The notes under the pieces were generated by a model. It was not told the origin of the DNA, searched no databases, and saw only the letters and a program-made list of their open reading frames with translations. 64,000 bases of DNA, from the NCBI GenBank assembly GCA_947303395.1, contig CAMYYD010000001.1:186001-250000 (forward strand), read 5' to 3'. Shown here piece after piece: positions 61,837-64,000 of the stretch. The DNA is from an uncultured Bacteroidales bacterium. Its GTDB lineage: Bacteria; Bacteroidota; Bacteroidia; Bacteroidales; F082. How positions within the stretch are numbered: position 1 is the stretch's first letter; each line of letters starts with the position of its first letter. The position numbers and the translations under genes are program-made.

Positions 61837-62844
61837 TTAAACAATATACGTTTCTAATATTTTGCAATCTTCTAATGCTTTGATTTCCACTTTGTTAATG
61901 ACGTTTGGTATCAAGATGCACTCGCCGATGTTGACGATTTCCTCGCCTCCGTCGTATTTTAGACTGAAGCTGCCGCCTACACTCATCAAAATCACGAACG
62001 AATCCAATTCCGAATAATCTTTTAATAACCCGTAGGCAAAAGGCATGCCTTTTGCCCCACTAAGATTGATGAAATTGGTAGTAAAGAATGGGCATTCCAC
62101 CATTTTTACTGTAGCGTCTTTCTTGTCGCGTTCGTATTCGGTGCGGTAGTTGTCCTCGTGCTTGTAATTCAACGTGAACAGCGACTGCGGAATATGCAGT
62201 TCGCGGTACATTCCGTGCTGATCGAGGCGGTCCCAGTCGTAAACACGATAGGTGGTATCGCTCGTCTGCTGAATCTCCGCCACCATGCAGCCCGGACCCA
62301 AGGCATGAATTCTCCTTGCTGGGATGAAAAACACGTCGCCGTCGTTAACTTTCTCATAATTAAGGACTTCCGAAATCTTCTTCTCGTAAATCAGCTTCTC
62401 CACCTCGGCTTTTGTCACCTCACGGTTGAAACCTGAAACGAGTTCGGCGTCTTTTTCGGCGTGCATCACATACCACATCTCGGTTTTGCCGTTTTCGAGC
62501 CCTATCTTCTGTGCAATCTCATCGTCGGGATGCACCTGCACCGACAGCCATGTCAGCGGGTCGATAATCTTTATCAAAAGCGGAAAAGTCTCGCCATATT
62601 TGTCGAAAACGCTGTCGCCCACGAGGTCGCCCATAAATGTTTCGACCAAATCGTTGAGCTCGTCGCCCTCGAAATTGCCGTTAGCCACCACGCTGTTCTG
62701 ACCTTCGACGCCCGACAGCAGCCACATCTCGCCGCAGTTCATCATCTTGCCGAAGTCCTTGTGCAGCAATGTCTTAACGTTCTGTCCGCCCCAAATCTTC
62801 TCCAAATATATGGGCTGAAACTTTAATGGATATAGCACGTTCAT
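61837..62844 (-). CDS. manA: Mannose-6-phosphate isomerase class I, with an in-frame palindrome
   Basis: Interconverts mannose 6-phosphate and fructose 6-phosphate, feeding GDP-mannose or mannan use. 335 residues. Zinc-binding features: WLSVQVHPDDEIA (Q and H of the cupin) and GKTEMWYVMHA (Glu), with PARRIHALGPGCMVAEIQQ later. A dispersed palindrome (62035-62056) is read in frame as GAKGMPFA at residues 263-270, between two C-terminal cupin strands. The rest of the C-terminal cupin continues normally, so the enzyme is probably active. A TATCTTTG box (62872-62865) precedes it. Confidence 0.93.
   Translation of the reverse strand: MNVLYPLKFQPIYLEKIWGGQNVKTLLHKDFGKMMNCGEMWLLSGVEGQNSVVANGNFEGDELNDLVETFMGDLVGDSVFDKYGETFPLLIKIIDPLTWLSVQVHPDDEIAQKIGLENGKTEMWYVMHAEKDAELVSGFNREVTKAEVEKLIYEKKISEVLNYEKVNDGDVFFIPARRIHALGPGCMVAEIQQTSDTTYRVYDWDRLDQHGMYRELHIPQSLFTLNYKHEDNYRTEYERDKKDATVKMVECPFFTTNFINLSGAKGMPFAYGLLKDYSELDSFVILMSVGGSFSLKYDGGEEIVNIGECILIPNVINKVEIKALEDCKILETYIV
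62029..62058. repeat. Dispersed palindrome, copy 9, inside manA
   Basis: CCCGTAGG flank, then the exact 22-base palindrome at 62035-62056 (GGCAAAAGGCA with TGCCTTTTGCC). It is read in frame in manA, adding eight residues or so. Confidence 0.87.
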
Positions 62845-62864
62845 TTTATTATCTATTAAACTCG

Positions 62865-62892
62865 CAAAGATACAAAATTTTTCTTAATTTTG
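62865..62892. promoter_or_regulatory. Divergent -7 boxes for manA and the M20 gene
   Basis: Minus strand TATCTTTG (62872-62865) for manA; plus strand TAATTTTG (62885-62892) for the M20 amidohydrolase, 20 bases before its ATG. Both match TAnnTTTG. Confidence 0.65.
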
Positions 62893-62911
62893 CGGAATAA
62901 ATTTTTGAAAA

Positions 62912-64000
62912 ATGCAAAACATCAAAGAATTAAGGCAGTTGTTGCATGAAAACGCCGAGCTTTCGGGCAAGGAGGTGAAGACGAATGCCATTTTAAATGA
63001 GTTTCTTGAAAAACTGAATCCGGATGTGCATATAAAAAACATCGGAGGCAACGGAAATGCTGTTGTTTTCAAGGGAAAGAAGCCCGGAAAACGCATTTTG
63101 GTTAGAGGCGATATCGATGCACTGAATATCCCTGAGGGGAATCGTCACTGCTCACATCGTTGCGGTCACGACGGACATGCTTCGATTTTGGCTGGTTTGG
63201 CTCAGAGATTAAGCGAAAAAAGTCCTGAAAACGGTGAGATTGTGCTGCTTTTCCAGCCGGCAGAGGAGACCGGACAAGGTGCAAAAGCCGTCATTGCCGA
63301 CCCTCAGTTTGAGCAGATAAAACCTGATATGGCGTTTGCTTTGCACAATATCCCGGGATATGCGAAAAACAAGATTTTGTTGCGAAAAGGCTGTTTTGCT
63401 GCTGGCTCACTGGGCTTGAAACTTATCTTCGACGGTGTGACGGCACACGCTTCACAGCCTGAGACAGGTCACAGTCCGCAACACGTTTTATCAGCGATGA
63501 TTGACATTTTCGGCAAGAAAGCGGAGATGCTTCGCGATGAAAAACCGCTAACCATGATGACGATGACGCATGCCGTTTTGGGCGAGGAGACTTTCGGCGT
63601 TGCGCCAGCTCATGCTGAGATTTGGCTCACTCTGCGCTCGTACGACAACGAGAAACTGCAGCATCTCACAGCCGACGTGGTGCAGCTTTGTGCAATGGTC
63701 GCCGAGAAGCAGGATTTCCAGTTCGGAAGCAGCATCCACGAAGCGTTTTCGGCTACAATGAACAACGACGAAGCGGTGCTCGCAGTAGAAGATGCTGCAA
63801 AATCGTTAGATCTTGATTATCAATATCTTGATGAGCCTTTCCGTTGGTCGGAGGACTTTGGTCGTTTCGCTGATGTGTGCCCGATTTGCCTGTTCGGATT
63901 AGGATGCGGAGAGGAGCATTTGCCGCTTCATAATCCGAAATATATTTTCGAGGATGAGATTATTGAAACAGGAATAAATATTTTCGAGTCTTTAGTTGCT
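62912..64000 (+). CDS. M20-family amidohydrolase (cut by the window edge)
   Basis: 363 codons are open to the window edge from ATG 62912; the family runs to about 380-400, so only the C-terminal end is missing. M20/ArgE-DapE-type metallopeptidase: metal-binding CGHDGHASILAGL (84-96), FQPAEETGQGAKAV (115-128), an ALHNIPG (about 141-147) and near the end LPLHNPKYIF. The dimerisation domain lies in the middle (about 165-275). Substrates in this class are N-acyl amino acids or amino acid conjugates (hippuricase-like); which one is not readable. Confidence 0.93.
   Translation, partial: MQNIKELRQLLHENAELSGKEVKTNAILNEFLEKLNPDVHIKNIGGNGNAVVFKGKKPGKRILVRGDIDALNIPEGNRHCSHRCGHDGHASILAGLAQRLSEKSPENGEIVLLFQPAEETGQGAKAVIADPQFEQIKPDMAFALHNIPGYAKNKILLRKGCFAAGSLGLKLIFDGVTAHASQPETGHSPQHVLSAMIDIFGKKAEMLRDEKPLTMMTMTHAVLGEETFGVAPAHAEIWLTLRSYDNEKLQHLTADVVQLCAMVAEKQDFQFGSSIHEAFSATMNNDEAVLAVEDAAKSLDLDYQYLDEPFRWSEDFGRFADVCPICLFGLGCGEEHLPLHNPKYIFEDEIIETGINIFESLVA

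Overview
The window is a chromosomal segment of a Bacteroidota bacterium, most likely an uncultured, fermentative member of the Bacteroidales. Reasons: a SprA-type translocon gene of the type IX secretion system (T9SS) beside ruvA, two secreted proteins with C-terminal T9SS sorting domains, many upstream regions carrying the Bacteroidota -7 box TAnnTTTG instead of a sigma70 -10 box, a PPi-type phosphofructokinase, and the order DUF4271-hemD-rnpA-yidD. No phage, plasmid, insertion sequence, CRISPR array or rRNA was seen. The only RNA gene found is an initiator tRNA. Coding density is very high and no gap exceeds 300 bases.

Layout. 1-2071: sprA (cut by the window edge) and ruvA. 2195-9034: PPi-PFK, aspartate kinase, a ferredoxin-like aldo/keto reductase, a Gate-domain membrane protein, a porin and deoC. 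9059-16607: a GLUG-repeat T9SS cargo, a Sel1 protein, the ABC-F factor EttA, two glycosyltransferases and an LptF/LptG permease (envelope polysaccharide/LPS work). 16677-20151: a small PAS-like protein with a secreted protein, then pta-ackA (acetate fermentation). 20271-24628: DUF4271, hemD, rnpA, yidD, an S41 protease and cdd. 24621-28343: GtrA, CPBP protease, malQ, adk and hpt. 28434-38300: purE, rhomboid protease, a GNAT-transporter fusion, a lipoprotein, a kinase-like orphan, a ComEA-like protein, a sodium symporter, upp, a FemAB/GNAT-like protein and a polysaccharide deacetylase. 38334-45123: a GH3 lipoprotein, a gingipain-like C25 protease and pssA. 45154-54425: an AraC regulator divergent from a TolC-HlyD-ABC2-ABC2 export operon without an ATPase gene, then an MMPL transporter overlapping a polyprenyl synthase. 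54457-58475: queA, an S4 protein, der and era. 58559-64000: tRNA-fMet, an Omp28/DUF6029/TlpA/manA cluster and an M20 amidohydrolase (cut by the edge).

The most unusual signal is not a protein system but the repeats between (and sometimes inside) genes. Three kinds recur: (i) period-7 tandem arrays such as TAGACTT, which carry a stop triplet in every unit and, since 7 is not divisible by 3, close all three frames on both strands within about 21 bp; (ii) at least nine dispersed palindromes of the form CCCGTAGGGRCAA-core-TTGYCCC; (iii) longer inverted-repeat elements of about 100-160 bp. At least eight genes (pfp, a glycosyltransferase, yidD, a rhomboid, the GNAT-transporter fusion, queA, era, tlpA) take their stop codon from such a repeat, and three palindromes lie in frame inside coding sequence (two in a ComEA-like gene, one in manA), comparable to the palindromic elements known from Rickettsia proteins. 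Several of the palindromes sit between convergent genes, where they could end transcription from both sides.
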